Notes: generated by a model from the letters alone, not told the origin. A stretch of DNA of 64,000 nt from Cordia subcordata (GCA_028554755.1 JAPTOF010000002.1:30868501-30932500), one strand, 5' to 3'; positions 48,806 to 60,417 are shown, numbered from the stretch's first letter. Numbers and translations: made by a program.

Positions 48806-48881
48806 GTATTTAGATATAAGCAGGCATTTCACTTAGGGTTGTAAACATAAACGATTCTCTCTCTCTCTCTCTCTCTCTCTC
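48741..48881. repeat. (AT)n and (TC)13 microsatellites
   Basis: A long interrupted TA/TC-TA tract (48741-48799) and an uninterrupted TC tract (48856-48881), 57 bp apart. Confidence 0.9.
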
Positions 48882-49653
48882 ATCTTCTCTTGCACCGCTA
48901 AGTTACAAATTGGTTTTCTATGTTCTTGGTTTGAGATAGTTGCAGGTTGTAATATATGAGGTTATGTACTTTTGTGTATGTTATATGTTTATGTGCTTTG
49001 AATGAATGAAATATGGCTTTCGCTTAAAAAATTTAGATTATTATTTCCAAGAAAACAATTTGAAAACCGTCCAAATATTGGACCAAACCGGTTAAAACTT
49101 CATTTTTGAACTGGTCAAGAAAACCGTCTTAACCATATCAAAATCGTATAAGCCGAAACCACTGATTTCTTAATTAATTTATATAGCTTTAGTTTTATCA
49201 AATGAAAAACCGTAATATTCAATTCGATTAAAAATTCTATTCAAAAACTACGTAAATCACCCGCGTACACCCCTACTGACATATATATGTTCTGGTCCAT
49301 CTTCGACGCGGGCAAGGGTAAAGGAAATTTGTTAAAGAAGTACGGAAATTAATTACACCATTTCACACTTCTTAGGAAATTCATATAAAATATAAAAAAG
49401 TTAGCTACACCAATTCACACTTTTTCTATGATGATTGAAGAGTATAATTGATCAAATAATTATTTAATTAGACAATCATATCTAATTGTGTAATTAGTAC
49501 AAATTACTCATAAATTTAATTACAAAATGACTTTTCAAATGCGCTCTTATTACTCATCGAAGAACAATCAATGCATCAATTGTCTCACATTAATCTCAGA
49601 GAGGACTTGGTACTACCAGATCAAAAAAAAAAAAAAATGCTGTGTTCACGGAA

Positions 49654-50400
49654 GGCGCATCGAAAGTCATGTTTCAAGAACTTTTCTCAGAGCCTTCTTT
49701 GTCAAAATCGAAAAAGTTCGAGGAAAAGTTTACTTTTTCCTATTTTAGAAAAAAAAAGATAGAAGTCAGCTTTCTCAATGAAATTTTAATTTTTTAAATC
49801 TTTGTGGGTCCGGGAGATAGGTAGGATGGGTGGAGTAAAAGAAAGTTAATGTTGGAAAATGTTTCATTTTCCTTTGGTCATGGGCAACATTTTCTTCTAT
49901 TCTTGTAGAGAATTTTCTCCTTTAATTTGATCATAAAATATTTTCTATTTAGAGGGTGTTTGGCTTTATTTATTTGGTGTTTTTAAGCACATAAATAATA
50001 AAAAATATGAGAGAGAGTATTTTTTTTAGGTACTTATAAACACCCAAAATAAGCAGAGCCAAACACCCTCTTACTTATTTCTTTGTGTTACCAAAAACAA
50101 AATACATGAAAAATATATATTTTAGCACTCAACTTAGGTTGAAACAAGAGAGCAAGGAGCAAGCGGATGACCTTTGGAGGAAATTTTGAAAAGTTGTATC
50201 GAAGTCTGAGTTATTATTCACATCAATCATTTCATTTTTTGCACCCGCAAATTCTACATTCGCGCAATCTTCACGGATACCATTGAGTAATTGGAAATCA
50301 TGTTTCAAGAACTTTTGTCAGAGCATTCCTTGTCAAAACAAAAAAAGTTCAAGGGAAAAGTTTACTTCTTTTCTACTAGAAGTCAGCTTTGTCAATCAAT
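49654..50400. repeat. Direct repeat pair of ~110 bp, 635 bp apart
   Basis: The segments at about 49654-49780 and 50289-50400 share CATGTTTCAAGAACTTTT, a CAGAGCxTTCxTTGTCAAAA block, GGAAAAGTTTACTT and TAGAAGTCAGCTTT. They differ by small indels, the longer A-rich gap being in the first copy. The 119-bp MITE at 49952 lies between them. The second copy ends about 145 bp upstream of the CML gene's TATA box. Confidence 0.8.
49952..50070. mobile_element. Short MITE (119 bp), PIF/Harbinger-like, family 2
   Basis: The ends are inverted repeats, GAGGGTGTTTGGCT at the left and AGCCAAACACCCTC at the right. They extend inward through TTATTT and GGTGTTTTTAAGCAC-like segments, so most of the element can form a hairpin. 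It is flanked by TTA on both sides (49949-49951 and 50071-50073). Confidence 0.8.
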
Positions 50401-50543
50401 TTATCTCTATTGACGAAGTTGCATTGCAACTTCCTTCACTATCCCCACCCATAATTATTACGCAATTTCCCTGCAATTTCTACATGTCTCTTTATTTCCA
50501 CTTGGCATAAAGCCCTGAACAGTAGAGTTAAATTTCTTTCCCC

Positions 50544-50550
50544 TATATAA
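50544..50550 (+). promoter_or_regulatory. TATA box of the CML41-like gene
   Basis: TATATAA in the context CCCCTATATAAGACCCC, 83 bp upstream of the start codon. It predicts transcription from about 50577 and a leader of about 50 nt. A palindromic CATGCATGCATG run follows at about 50558. Confidence 0.75.
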
Positions 50551-50626
50551 GACCCCTCATGCATGCATGTTAGCGTGACGGGTCCGAAATTGACTAGACC
50601 TTCCCTCAAACCAAGAAAATCCTCCA

Positions 50627-51214
50627 ATGACGACTACAGATAGCATTGTTAAGTCGTACAAATGGTTTGCCAATAAGAATCTCGTCCCAAAATTCAATCA
50701 CCTTGGTTCGAAATCGAAACCTTCTATCCCTCCTACCCCCCCTGCTGCGATGCCAGAAAGCTCTAGTAGAGAAGATGTGCTTCGCCAAGTTTTCCGATAC
50801 TTCGATAACAACAACGATGGTAAGATTTCAGTTGATGAACTTAGAGCTTATTTCATTTCAGTAGGTGAGTCCATGTCGCATGAAGATGCACAAGGAGTGA
50901 TAAATGAGTTTGACATGGATGGTGACAACATGTTAGAATTTCGAGAGTTTGTTCGATTGATCGAAAAAGACAATGAGTGCAAGGATAGTGGTGACAACAA
51001 CAACGATGATGATGATGATGATCTCAGGAAGGCTTTTGAGATGTTCGAGGTTGACAAGGGCTCGGGGTGCATTACGCCAAGAGGACTGCAACAGGTTCTG
51101 AATCGTCTCGGGGATGTGAAATCCTATGAAGAATGTGAAGCCATGATTCGCAATTTTGATCTTGATGGCAATGGTGTACTTGATTTCAATGAATTCCAGC
51201 AGATGATGAGCTAG
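50627..51214 (+). CDS. CML41: CML41-like calmodulin-like calcium-binding protein
   Basis: A single-exon gene of 195 residues. A basic, Pro/Ser-rich N-terminal extension (1-45) precedes four EF-hand positions. Loop 1 (60-71, DNNNDGKISVDE) and loop 4 (178-189, DLDGNGVLDFNE) are canonical. Loop 2 (96-107, DMDGDNMLEFRE) is also complete. Loop 3 (141-152, EVDKGSGCITPR) lacks the first Asp and the last Glu and should not bind calcium. The linker between hands 2 and 3 carries six consecutive Asp after Asn repeats. The blocks KAFEMFEVDKGSGCITP and YEECEAMI recall Arabidopsis CML41 (At3g50770), which acts at plasmodesmata in flagellin-triggered callose deposition. The extension could be a targeting signal. 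The start is the first ATG, 77 bp after the TATA box ends. Confidence 0.9.
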   Translation: MTTTDSIVKSYKWFANKNLVPKFNHLGSKSKPSIPPTPPAAMPESSSREDVLRQVFRYFDNNNDGKISVDELRAYFISVGESMSHEDAQGVINEFDMDGDNMLEFREFVRLIEKDNECKDSGDNNNDDDDDDLRKAFEMFEVDKGSGCITPRGLQQVLNRLGDVKSYEECEAMIRNFDLDGNGVLDFNEFQQMMS

Positions 51215-52433
51215 CTAGCTAGCTAGCCCTTGTATATGTGTTTTAATTAGAGTTTAATTTTAGTTATTATCGAATTTAGCTTGTTCATTGGTAAACAAAT
51301 ATAGTTGCTTTATTTTGCCTTAATTTTAACTTCACTACTATATTGAAAAGAATTTCATATTTTAAATGCGAAGTATCTCATGCATGTATATAGTACAAAC
51401 TCTATAATGAATATAAAAACAAAAAGATTATGTATAATAGTTCTCGTATATATATTTTGTACCCTTGCTGTGAATGAAGATGTATATGTGATTAACTTCT
51501 ACATAGGATTCCCTTTACGTATACCATGAGAATTTATTATACACTAATAACTTAATATATATAATGTCACGATCACATATAATATTACGAAAAAAATTTA
51601 ATAATAATAAATTATCTAAAATTATTTTGTTATAACTATATGTTTAATCTTCTTCTCTTTTTTTTTTTTTTTTTTTTAGCAAAATAAAGGTGCTTCAAAG
51701 TTTCCTTGAAGCATATAAGTCCAATCTTCAATTTTTGTGTACTAGCTTGGACCAATTCTTCTGCAAAGTCTGCCTGCAGAGAGGGGACAAACAACCATAT
51801 TTACGTGTCCTCTTTGTTTGGCAAGTGAGGCTTTTCAGGGCCAGGCATATGGCTAAATGAACACCATATACGTATTCTTTTATACAATCGTTAAATCTTA
51901 CGTTATAGTCTTTTTAGCAAAATCCATCGTTGATTTAACCAACATCACGCTAGAATCATAGACGAAGAATAAGTGAATAACCTATGTAAGTCAGCACGAA
52001 ATGATTTTACGTATGGATTTGATGTGAATATATGTCAAATGCTTCTAGAGTTGGTCACTGATGACTGATCAAACTTCACAATCATATTAGTTCACGGGCG
52101 TAATACTTTGAATAGTTTAGTAGACAAAATAAGTAAACGGGGGTCTCAGAATAATTGTTGTTTGTCACTAAGAAACAACAATATACACATAATTTAACTA
52201 TGGGTCAAGTCAAGAAAATGTCCTATCCTTTTGTTTTGTTTCATCCCTAGCATTATCTTAGCCAGCATTATGTTTTTGGCTTGGAGTCTTAATATTAATC
52301 TGTCAAAATAATTCGTCTTACACTCCAATTTTTAATCCTTGACGCGCTTACAATGAGATTCCTGCAACTACTTATTCTTGGTATCATGACTAAACCCTCA
52401 AATTCTTGAAGGGAAAATAAAATTAAAGAAATT
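51215..52433. other. Spacer between the CML and LYK genes
   Basis: The CML stop codon lies inside a short CTAG tandem (51212-51226), followed by its AT-rich 3' UTR and a poly(T) run at about 51659-51679. The remainder should include the promoter of the downstream LysM receptor gene. No other gene or named motif is visible. Confidence 0.5.
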
Positions 52434-54296
52434 ATGAATTCGATTCTCAAACTTTTTTTCACGCTCTGTTTTTTCACTTTGAGCACAAAAGCTCAGCAAG
52501 AATATTCAGCAAATTCAGCAATGAACTGCGACAGCAGAGATGTGACAAAGCCATCTTCGGCCTTGCTCTACTCCTGCAATGGGGAAGTGTCTTCTTGTAG
52601 GGCGTTTGTGCTCTTCAAGGCTCGGTTTCCGTACAATTCGGTTCCTGCCATTGCAGCTCTCACAGCTTCAGACAAGTCTGAAGTTGCTCGAATCAACAAC
52701 GTGACGATTCTAACAGTTTTCGAGGCAAACAAGGAGGTCGTTGTTCCAGTTACATGTTCTTGTTCAGGGCCGTATTTCCAGGCCAACACCACATACCATA
52801 TACCGGATGGGCATGAGACCTATTTTCTGATAGCAAAAAATACGTATCATGGACTAACAACCTGTGGTTCCATTAAGCGCGCAAATGCTTACAGCGAATT
52901 CAGCCTGCAGCCTGGTTTCGAGTTGCAAGTTCCCCTTCGATGTGCGTGTCCAACAAGGAGGCAAATGCTGAACAGCACAAAGTATTTGCTAACCTACTCA
53001 ATTAGCTGGAACGAAAGTGTTTCACATATTAGCCAGAGATTTAACATAGCTGCGGAAGCTGTACTTGAGGCAAATTCATTTTCCAAAGAAAATCCTGCAC
53101 TCTATCCTTTCACAACCATTCTGCTTCCTCTGTCAACTGAGCCACGAAGTTCACAAACATTAATTCGTAATGACACATTAGCAGTTTCGCCTCAGCCCTC
53201 TTACAATGATAGAGAAAGAAAATCCAGGAGAAATTTATCTGTCGCTTGTCGAGTTTCTGCAGGTGTTTCTCTGCTATTATTGTTCATCGTTTCATTGATT
53301 GTCTTTCTCTTTTACAAAAGAAGAACAGGAAGAGGAGCTCGGATTAGAAAGGAGATGAAAACGAAGGGAACAATGGCAGTTGACCTTCTTGTTGAAATTG
53401 CTAGCATAGATCGCGTCCTGAAAGTTTATCGATTCAGTGAAATAAGGAAGGCTACAGGGAATTTTGGTCCCAAGAATAGGATAAAGGGCTGTGTTTACCG
53501 GGGCGTATTCAAGGGGGACATTCGAGCTGTCAAAAAGATGAATATGGATGTATCCAAGGAAGTGAACATTCTGAACAAGATCAACCATTTGAATCTGATA
53601 AAGCTTTATGGCTTCTGTGAACACCAAGGCTGCTCCTACTTGGTTTTCGAATACATGGGGAATGGTTCCCTCAAAGAATGGCTGCGCAGAAGAGGGGGCG
53701 AAAACACTAAGAGTAGCTGGAGTCAAAGAATTCAGATTGCACAAGATGTTGCCGATGGACTCCTCTACCTCCATAACTTCACAAAACCACCTTATGTCCA
53801 CAACAATATCAACAGCAGTGCTATACTTCTGGATGGCAACCTGAGAGCAAAAATCACAAATTTCAGTGTTGCAAGGACAGCGGTTAAAGGAACAAATGAC
53901 AGTGTCGCAACAACCCGAGTTGTAGGCACTAAAGGATACTTGGCACCTGAATATATTGAGACCGGATCTGTCACTTCCAAGATAGATGTATATGCTTTTG
54001 GAGTGCTGTTGCTGGAACTAATTACCAGCAAAGAAGCTGTAGTGATCCAGGAAGGCAGAGAAATTTTCCCGTCAGCTGCAATAATCGCCATCATGCAAGG
54101 AGAAAATGCAGAAACTAAGTTAAATTACTTCCTTGAGCCAGGCCTTGCTGAGAAGGGCGGGATATTACACGCACTGCTGGTGGTGAAATTAAGCCTTAGC
54201 TGCTTGTCTCGAGATCCAGCTGACAGACCAAGCATGGATGAGGTAGTGTCAACTCTACTCAAAATTCAACAGAATGTACAGATAGGCATAGTGTGA
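52434..54296 (+). CDS. LysM-domain receptor-like pseudokinase (LYK4/LYK5 type)
   Basis: A single-exon gene of 620 residues. Residues 1-20 are a signal peptide. The ectodomain (21-270) has the CxC pairs Cys108/Cys110 and Cys170/Cys172 that separate three LysM modules, plus several N-glycosylation sites. A transmembrane helix lies at about 275-294 and a kinase-like domain at about 345-610. The kinase lysine is retained (AVKK, Lys367), but the glycine loop reads IKGCVYRG, the catalytic HRD/N site reads VHNNINSSA (455-463) and DFG reads NFS (476-478). It should therefore be catalytically dead. GTKGYLAPEY and a C-terminal RPSMDEV block are kept. These traits fit LYK4/LYK5 chitin co-receptors, which signal through an active partner such as CERK1. 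NFR5-type Nod-factor receptors share the pseudokinase design and are an alternative that a tree would settle. Confidence 0.92.
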   Translation: MNSILKLFFTLCFFTLSTKAQQEYSANSAMNCDSRDVTKPSSALLYSCNGEVSSCRAFVLFKARFPYNSVPAIAALTASDKSEVARINNVTILTVFEANKEVVVPVTCSCSGPYFQANTTYHIPDGHETYFLIAKNTYHGLTTCGSIKRANAYSEFSLQPGFELQVPLRCACPTRRQMLNSTKYLLTYSISWNESVSHISQRFNIAAEAVLEANSFSKENPALYPFTTILLPLSTEPRSSQTLIRNDTLAVSPQPSYNDRERKSRRNLSVACRVSAGVSLLLLFIVSLIVFLFYKRRTGRGARIRKEMKTKGTMAVDLLVEIASIDRVLKVYRFSEIRKATGNFGPKNRIKGCVYRGVFKGDIRAVKKMNMDVSKEVNILNKINHLNLIKLYGFCEHQGCSYLVFEYMGNGSLKEWLRRRGGENTKSSWSQRIQIAQDVADGLLYLHNFTKPPYVHNNINSSAILLDGNLRAKITNFSVARTAVKGTNDSVATTRVVGTKGYLAPEYIETGSVTSKIDVYAFGVLLLELITSKEAVVIQEGREIFPSAAIIAIMQGENAETKLNYFLEPGLAEKGGILHALLVVKLSLSCLSRDPADRPSMDEVVSTLLKIQQNVQIGIV

Positions 54297-54997
54297 AGGA
54301 TGTGCTGTGTAAAACATGGGCCGAGTAAAGGAGCTACACAAGATTCTTTCCAACCATAGTAGAACTGTTCCTGAATTGTATAATGATTGTCTTGTGTGTT
54401 CAGAGGTAAATCTGTCGAAACCCAAAAAAAATGCTAGTGGCATTATATATCCTTCTAGCAATTGTAATAACCATTCTTGCATCAGTGTTATGTGACATTC
54501 ATGTGCGGAAAATAGATGTGTATCCCCCCATTTCAAGAATGAGACCGTGCTTAACTAATTGGTACAGCATTTAGACCAAAAAAACTTGGTTGATCAGCTA
54601 AAGACCTTGAGAAACACTGTCAAGCATTTATCTTATCAAGGGAAAACATAAGTACAGAGAGAAAATTGGCATCACTCATCCGGGAATCTTGAAGGAAGAT
54701 AATACATTACAGTTCCTCTACAAGCTAAGCACCAAAACCATAACAATATCAAACACTATAGCTAAACATCATGGAGAATGGCCAATAGTAGAGGAGATTA
54801 GATGAAAGACAGACAAAATCAAATAAATATATGGGTATTATTAATTTTCAAAATTGTACAAGCAATGACTATGCGAGTTTTACAAAAATGGCTCATCTTT
54901 TAAAACTACTGTGGTTGGATACAATTCTATGAGATGGCCTAAATTGTTAATAAACAGGCCAACTATCATTCTTAAAAATTAATAAAACTACACTACT
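54297..54997. other. Convergent spacer between the LYK and DA1 genes
   Basis: This contains the 3' UTRs of the plus-strand LYK gene and the minus-strand DA1 gene, which end tail to tail about 700 bp apart. Nothing else is recognised. Confidence 0.55.
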
Positions 54998-57900
54998 TCA
55001 ATATGGAAAGCTCCCTGTCATCCGAATGTGGTCTAGGGTCCTCTGCAGACCATACTTCATCACCGACTGATTACCTGCTCTAAAGCCATTTCCATAAACG
55101 GGTGATGTGTCTGATTCAATCTGGTGTTTGAAAAAGTTTCCCAGTTTCCTCTCAAATGGAGATCTTGCCCCCCGCCTTGATGGTGTAAATGCAGGGGAAG
55201 TGGATGTTGATGCAATATTGCTGCCAGATAGGGATGTCAGCTGTGATTCCAACCACATATGAGCCAGCACCTGGCAGATGCCTTCTTCGACATCTTGACG
55301 GAGAGTCCGGAAACCTTTTTCAGAGAAGGAAAATCACACAACTTAAGAAATTGAAATCCCAGCAAATTAGGATGGTTGAACAAGAAATCATATTTTCTAG
55401 CCTGTGAGAATGAATAATCAAATAGTGATGTAAAACAAGCCACTAAAAGAGTAGGCACATTAGTCTTCAATCTATTGGCTAACATCTAAACCTCTTTCCC
55501 ATTCAAAAAGGTTAATTTCTTGGACAGAAATAAACCTTGATGCTAAAGAATTAATCATTTAGCCTGCAAAAAGTTAAAAATAAAGATCCTACATATACAC
55601 AAGAAAAATAATTATATTGTTTAATCATAAAATAGCCCTCCATCTACATATGAAGATAAAGATCAAGAGCACCTTTAAGGCGTAACCATGCATGCATCAT
55701 CTCATGAGCAAGGATAGATCCACTTAGCAACCTGCATGACGAGAATTGTTTGATCATAAAATTAAAAAGAAATATACTCCATTGGTAGTTAATAGGTGAA
55801 GGCATAAAGAACAGATTGATGCATGGAAAAGGAAATAGCTGTTTCACCACTCGTCGCTCAAGAGCACTTATACATATATGGGTTTCAAAATGAGAAAATT
55901 TTTCTAGGTCAAAAGCACTCAATTCCAAACATATCAATGTGGAGAAAAATAGCTCTGTCACCATTCATCGTGAAAATAAGACAACTTTACATTTTGACAT
56001 GCGAGGCATCATCTTAACTGTATTCACGACGCGACAGGGCATTTGCCCATTGCTTTCAGTGAACCGACTCAAACAGGCAATTAGATTTCCATGCTTAAAT
56101 CACTGGTCTGGATCAAGCTTTAATGAAAATGGATACAAGATTAATTTTGGTTGATATGTCAAACATATTTTCACGTCTTTGGAATACAGCTGCTTGAGCA
56201 TGTTAAATCAAGAGTACAATGATATTGAAGAAGGAATAGCATTGATGATTTATCATTCACAATATACTCATCAAGTGCTTGATAAAATATTACTAGTTAA
56301 ATTCTACCAGTGTACAATAGACCATACTAGGAACTTTTTACTCATTATAAATATTTTCCAGTTGGAGGTTCAAGTGAAAGGATACCTAGGAAGACCGTAT
56401 AAAATGAGAATAGCTGTCACTTCACAACGACGAGTCAATCTATATGGCTCTGTTCTCATGTCCATGATTCGATTTCCAGCTCCTATTCTTGGTCGCCTCA
56501 AAATCTGTCGAAATCAAGGGGATATTGCCTCTGTTTAGCCCAAACATAAAACATGCAGCATTGACGATTCTTCAAAATCAAAAATGACGAGAAAGAAACA
56601 AAAAATTGAAGGAAGAGTCCTTACAGTGCTGACAGTTTGTTCTTCAGAGAGACAGAGGCCTCGAGTCTCAGGTAAGTGATGATGCCCCTGGCAGAAAGGG
56701 AAAAGAATCCAAACACCTTTACTTAACCTCTCAGAGTATAGAAATGATTCAAAAGAAACACATATTCAGAAAAGTCCAAGTAGATGTCACTCCTTAATTT
56801 GCAGAATCAGATAGCACTCCTTACATATTTCTCTCCATCCATAGCTTCATTAAGTGCTTGCCTCTCAACCAAGAGCAATGGCACTTGCTGCTCCACTTTC
56901 ATATTTAACCCTTCATAGAATTCTTGGATATCGAGATAAAGGGGTTGACACTCAGTGGTGTCCATAATTGCTGAGTCCAGGCACTCTAAGCAAAGCTTCC
57001 GGCCATCATTAAGAGCAACATATCTTGTGTCTTGTGGCTGCAAGTAATAATCAAAATATCCATATTATTTTCTCAAAAAGATGTAAGCAAAATATTCTGT
57101 TACTGAATGGTTTGATAAACCCATAATAATTGAATGATGAAGAATTTCTTTAGAGCTTCCAAGCTCAATACTCTACACTAACCTCCATGCGTTCACAGCT
57201 ACAACACCGAGGTGTGCCATCATGCTCATGAGAAGGGCAGTATTTCTGGGACCAAAAAGGATGTGCTCTATACTCAATAAGGCCGGTAGCGTTTGTTGGT
57301 ATCTGGCCCAATAAAAACAGAAGACAATAATGTACAGATTAGATAGATATAAGTGACTCACTGATGATTTAGATATTAAAAGAAATGTCATTAATAGGAA
57401 TGCGTTGATAATTAATAAGAAAGATCCCAAAAATAAAGGAAATGAATCCTCATAAACTATTGATCCCTGCTAGTCAGAAAACTAATCAACCAATACATGT
57501 GCAGACACTGTACAAATAACAACTCATATGCTGAGGAGCGAAACTTTATGTGGAATTTAGAAAATTTAAAAGACTAAGTGAATAAGAATCAATCTATATT
57601 ATGAACAAATTTAGAACAAGTAACAGTACAATTTTAATAAGAGAGCTACCCTGGAAGAAGCCATTGGTCAAACTAAGCAGCTGATCTATGTAAAGGATCT
57701 ATTGAGAAGAAAATAGATTTTGCTCTCCAATTTCATTATGTAACTGGTCACTTCTATAGGAACCATTCTATTTTTGCTACATTTTTCACCATTTAAGAAA
57801 GAAGCAAACGGGTAAAGACACCATATGCAATTGGTCATCAATAATATGTCTCTTCAAAATGTAGAGATACTTACAAAGTGTTTGCAGACATCACATTTTG

Positions 57901-60417
57901 GGTGATATTGCTCCTTGTAGCATGCCTTGTGATAGGGATAAGTCCCAGAAAGAGAAAACTACAAGAGAAAGGAAACAGGAGGGTAAATAATTTATTAACT
58001 ATCTGTAATCGTCTCCAAGTTCCATAAAAAGCGCTTTACTTGCTTGCATGCCTATGCTTTTCAAAGCTGTGACTTGGTATTTTCACTCCAAATCATCACA
58101 TTTCTGTTAATATACAAGCATCAATTGACTCCCTTCATAAACTAAGAGATCAGTAGATGTATGTGGAAATATATATAGTAATACATGACCCTACTACCTA
58201 CAGTAAAAGATATGCAGGTGCAATTACATAGCTAATCTTAAAAATCAGCCCCACGAGCTGCCAATATAAACAACTATGCATATGCATTATATTTCAATCT
58301 TTCTGCAGAATAAATTATATATGTGAATTTAATTATACAAACAATCTTTTCCTTGACAAAAGTAAGTATTAGTTGAAGCTACAACTCTGATTAACTTCCC
58401 CATAAACCAGTACCTCATAATCGGAGATTGGTTGGTTGCATGCATGACATCTGAAACACTCTGGATGCCAAACTGCACCCATACAACTTAAGAATCGCCC
58501 ATGACCAATCTCACCATTACAGCCAGCACATATCCTACATTAGAAAAGAAAAAGAATATACAATGTGATCATAAATTAGATTATGATGATGGCTCATGAA
58601 TTTGTAATACTTCATGAAGGTTTAATGCATCTAGACTTCTTCAGAGGAGAAGAGCAACCTTTTTAAGATATTCCTTTTCCACTACAGCAGTAGGAAATCA
58701 TATCCTACAAAAGACAAGCACATCAAGCCAGCTTTCTCTCAATATCTAACTCTTTATCGTCAATAATTGAGACTCACCAAACTAGCAGCACACCATTCTC
58801 CACTGCACTTCTCCAGATCCAACCAAGGAAGTGAACACTTATGCAATGCCTTTAGCTACTAAACTGTTCCTATACGTAGCATTTCAGATTTATAAAATCT
58901 CGCATCTTGAGATGATAATCACCTCAACATGTATGTCGAACTTTCAGCCACAAAAATAATCTTTCTATCTCCTTAACCATGTACATGATCACACCAGTGA
59001 AAAAGTTTAAAGTGAGCAACAGTATCCTAACCAGTTATGCCTCCCTGAATTTTTTTATAAACGGCTTTCATAAGAAAGCAGCTATGTCTTTACACCTAAT
59101 AATGAATCTCCTAGAGGACGTATTTCTCTCGCCAGCAACAGATGATGTACTGATTCCGAAAGAGAACATACACAACATACTGTATATACATATTTAGTCT
59201 TTGATAGATCAAATTTTCAATGTATTCACCAGGTTAAGTAGCAGATATCAGGTATAATGACTTGCATGCATATAATGAATCATGGAATAGGATACTCAAT
59301 TTGTTTTGCCACTGGAAATAATATCAAAAAATTAAATTTGCAGAGTTTATTTATACCTGAAGCCCATTGAATAGGGGAAAGGTATAGGTTGATAAAAGTT
59401 TCCATTTCCATATCCATACCCATTGCCATGTCCATTTGCATTACTAATTCTGTTTCCATATCGAGGTGGGGACTCGACAGTCAAGCTTTCTTGAAGAGCT
59501 CTAGCCAGTTGTTCATCTTCTTTCAATTGTGATTCATCATCTAAGAAAGATGTGTAGTCTAATTAAAGTTTTGCAACTTATATGAGACAAGGACTGAGAG
59601 ATATTCTCTATAGTATGGGAGATGAAATGACAAACACTATACAACCTCCTTTGTTATGCAAATAATTTTCTTATGCATGAGATGAATGAAAAGAAAGAGA
59701 CGGTAAATCTAGAAAACCTTTACAATGTTAAAATTATGAAACAGAGGATGTCTTAATTTTGCTTATGCTAGACATGCTTGCAAGACTTTAACGAACAAGA
59801 ATAGCCTTTACAACATATGAAATTCCAAGAACAAAACTCCTTACATGTCACATTTTTCCCTCTCTGGTCTTCTTCAGAAAGGGACAATGCAATAGCACGA
59901 TCTATATCTTCAACTTCTGACCATGATTCCTAAACAAGGTTCACCAATGGGAGAAGTTGAGAAAAACAATTGCGCATAGGCTAGATGATAAAAAAGCACC
60001 AGATAACCAAACATATACCAAGAGATCAGGTATTCAGGTTAAATCTGAAATATGGCAAGGAGTTAGTCAGACAATCCTTCATCTAAAGAACATATAGTAT
60101 AATTAAGAAAGGAAGAAATATGTGAATTCTAATCCTTCACATTATCTAGCATGTACAAAGATAAGTAACCCACAAATCCAATACACAATATCCATTAGCA
60201 GCATTTACATATCCAAAACTTGTAACCTGGGAGACAGATTCATATTTCCTTCAAGATACAAACAAAAATCTACACAAGATTAAATTAAGGTGGCAATGGT
60301 ACTTACCCATGAACTGGAAGGATGATTTCCAACTGTATCTGGTTCATATCCCCAATCATGTTGGCCTTCTGAAACTTTGTGGCTTGAGCCTTTAAAAATT
60401 TTGCTAAGCCAACCCAT
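54998..60417 (-). CDS. DA1: DA1 ubiquitin-dependent peptidase, 11 coding exons
   Basis: Exons in reading order: 60417-60307, 59929-59845, 59540-59357, 58534-58414, 57958-57875, 57302-57183, 57037-56825, 56687-56625, 56504-56386, 55731-55673, 55314-54998. All junctions are GT-AG and in phase, giving 491 residues (Arabidopsis DA1 is about 530). The protein begins [12 protein letters not shown]. Ubiquitin-interacting motifs lie at about 43-57 ([14 protein letters not shown]) and 72-87 ([14 protein letters not shown]). A LIM domain starts at Cys129 ([14 protein letters not shown]) and a LIM-like zinc region ends near CCSCERME. The peptidase motif HEMMH is at 376-380 in [14 protein letters not shown]1 is activated by ubiquitination, cleaves growth regulators and limits organ size. 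Met1 is preceded by a leader exon (60418-60458) and a leader intron (60459-61169). Its introns include the source of the fragment at 42597-43744. Confidence 0.94.

Larger units (their letters stand above)
47379..50540. other. Intergenic region between the PPR and CML genes
   Basis: No gene is seen. It holds the PPR promoter side (47380-47560), a family 1 MITE at 47904, a long (AT)n tract at 48741-48799 and (TC)13 at 48856-48881. A 119-bp MITE lies at 49952, and two direct copies of a ~110-bp segment lie at 49654 and 50289 upstream of the CML gene. Confidence 0.55.
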
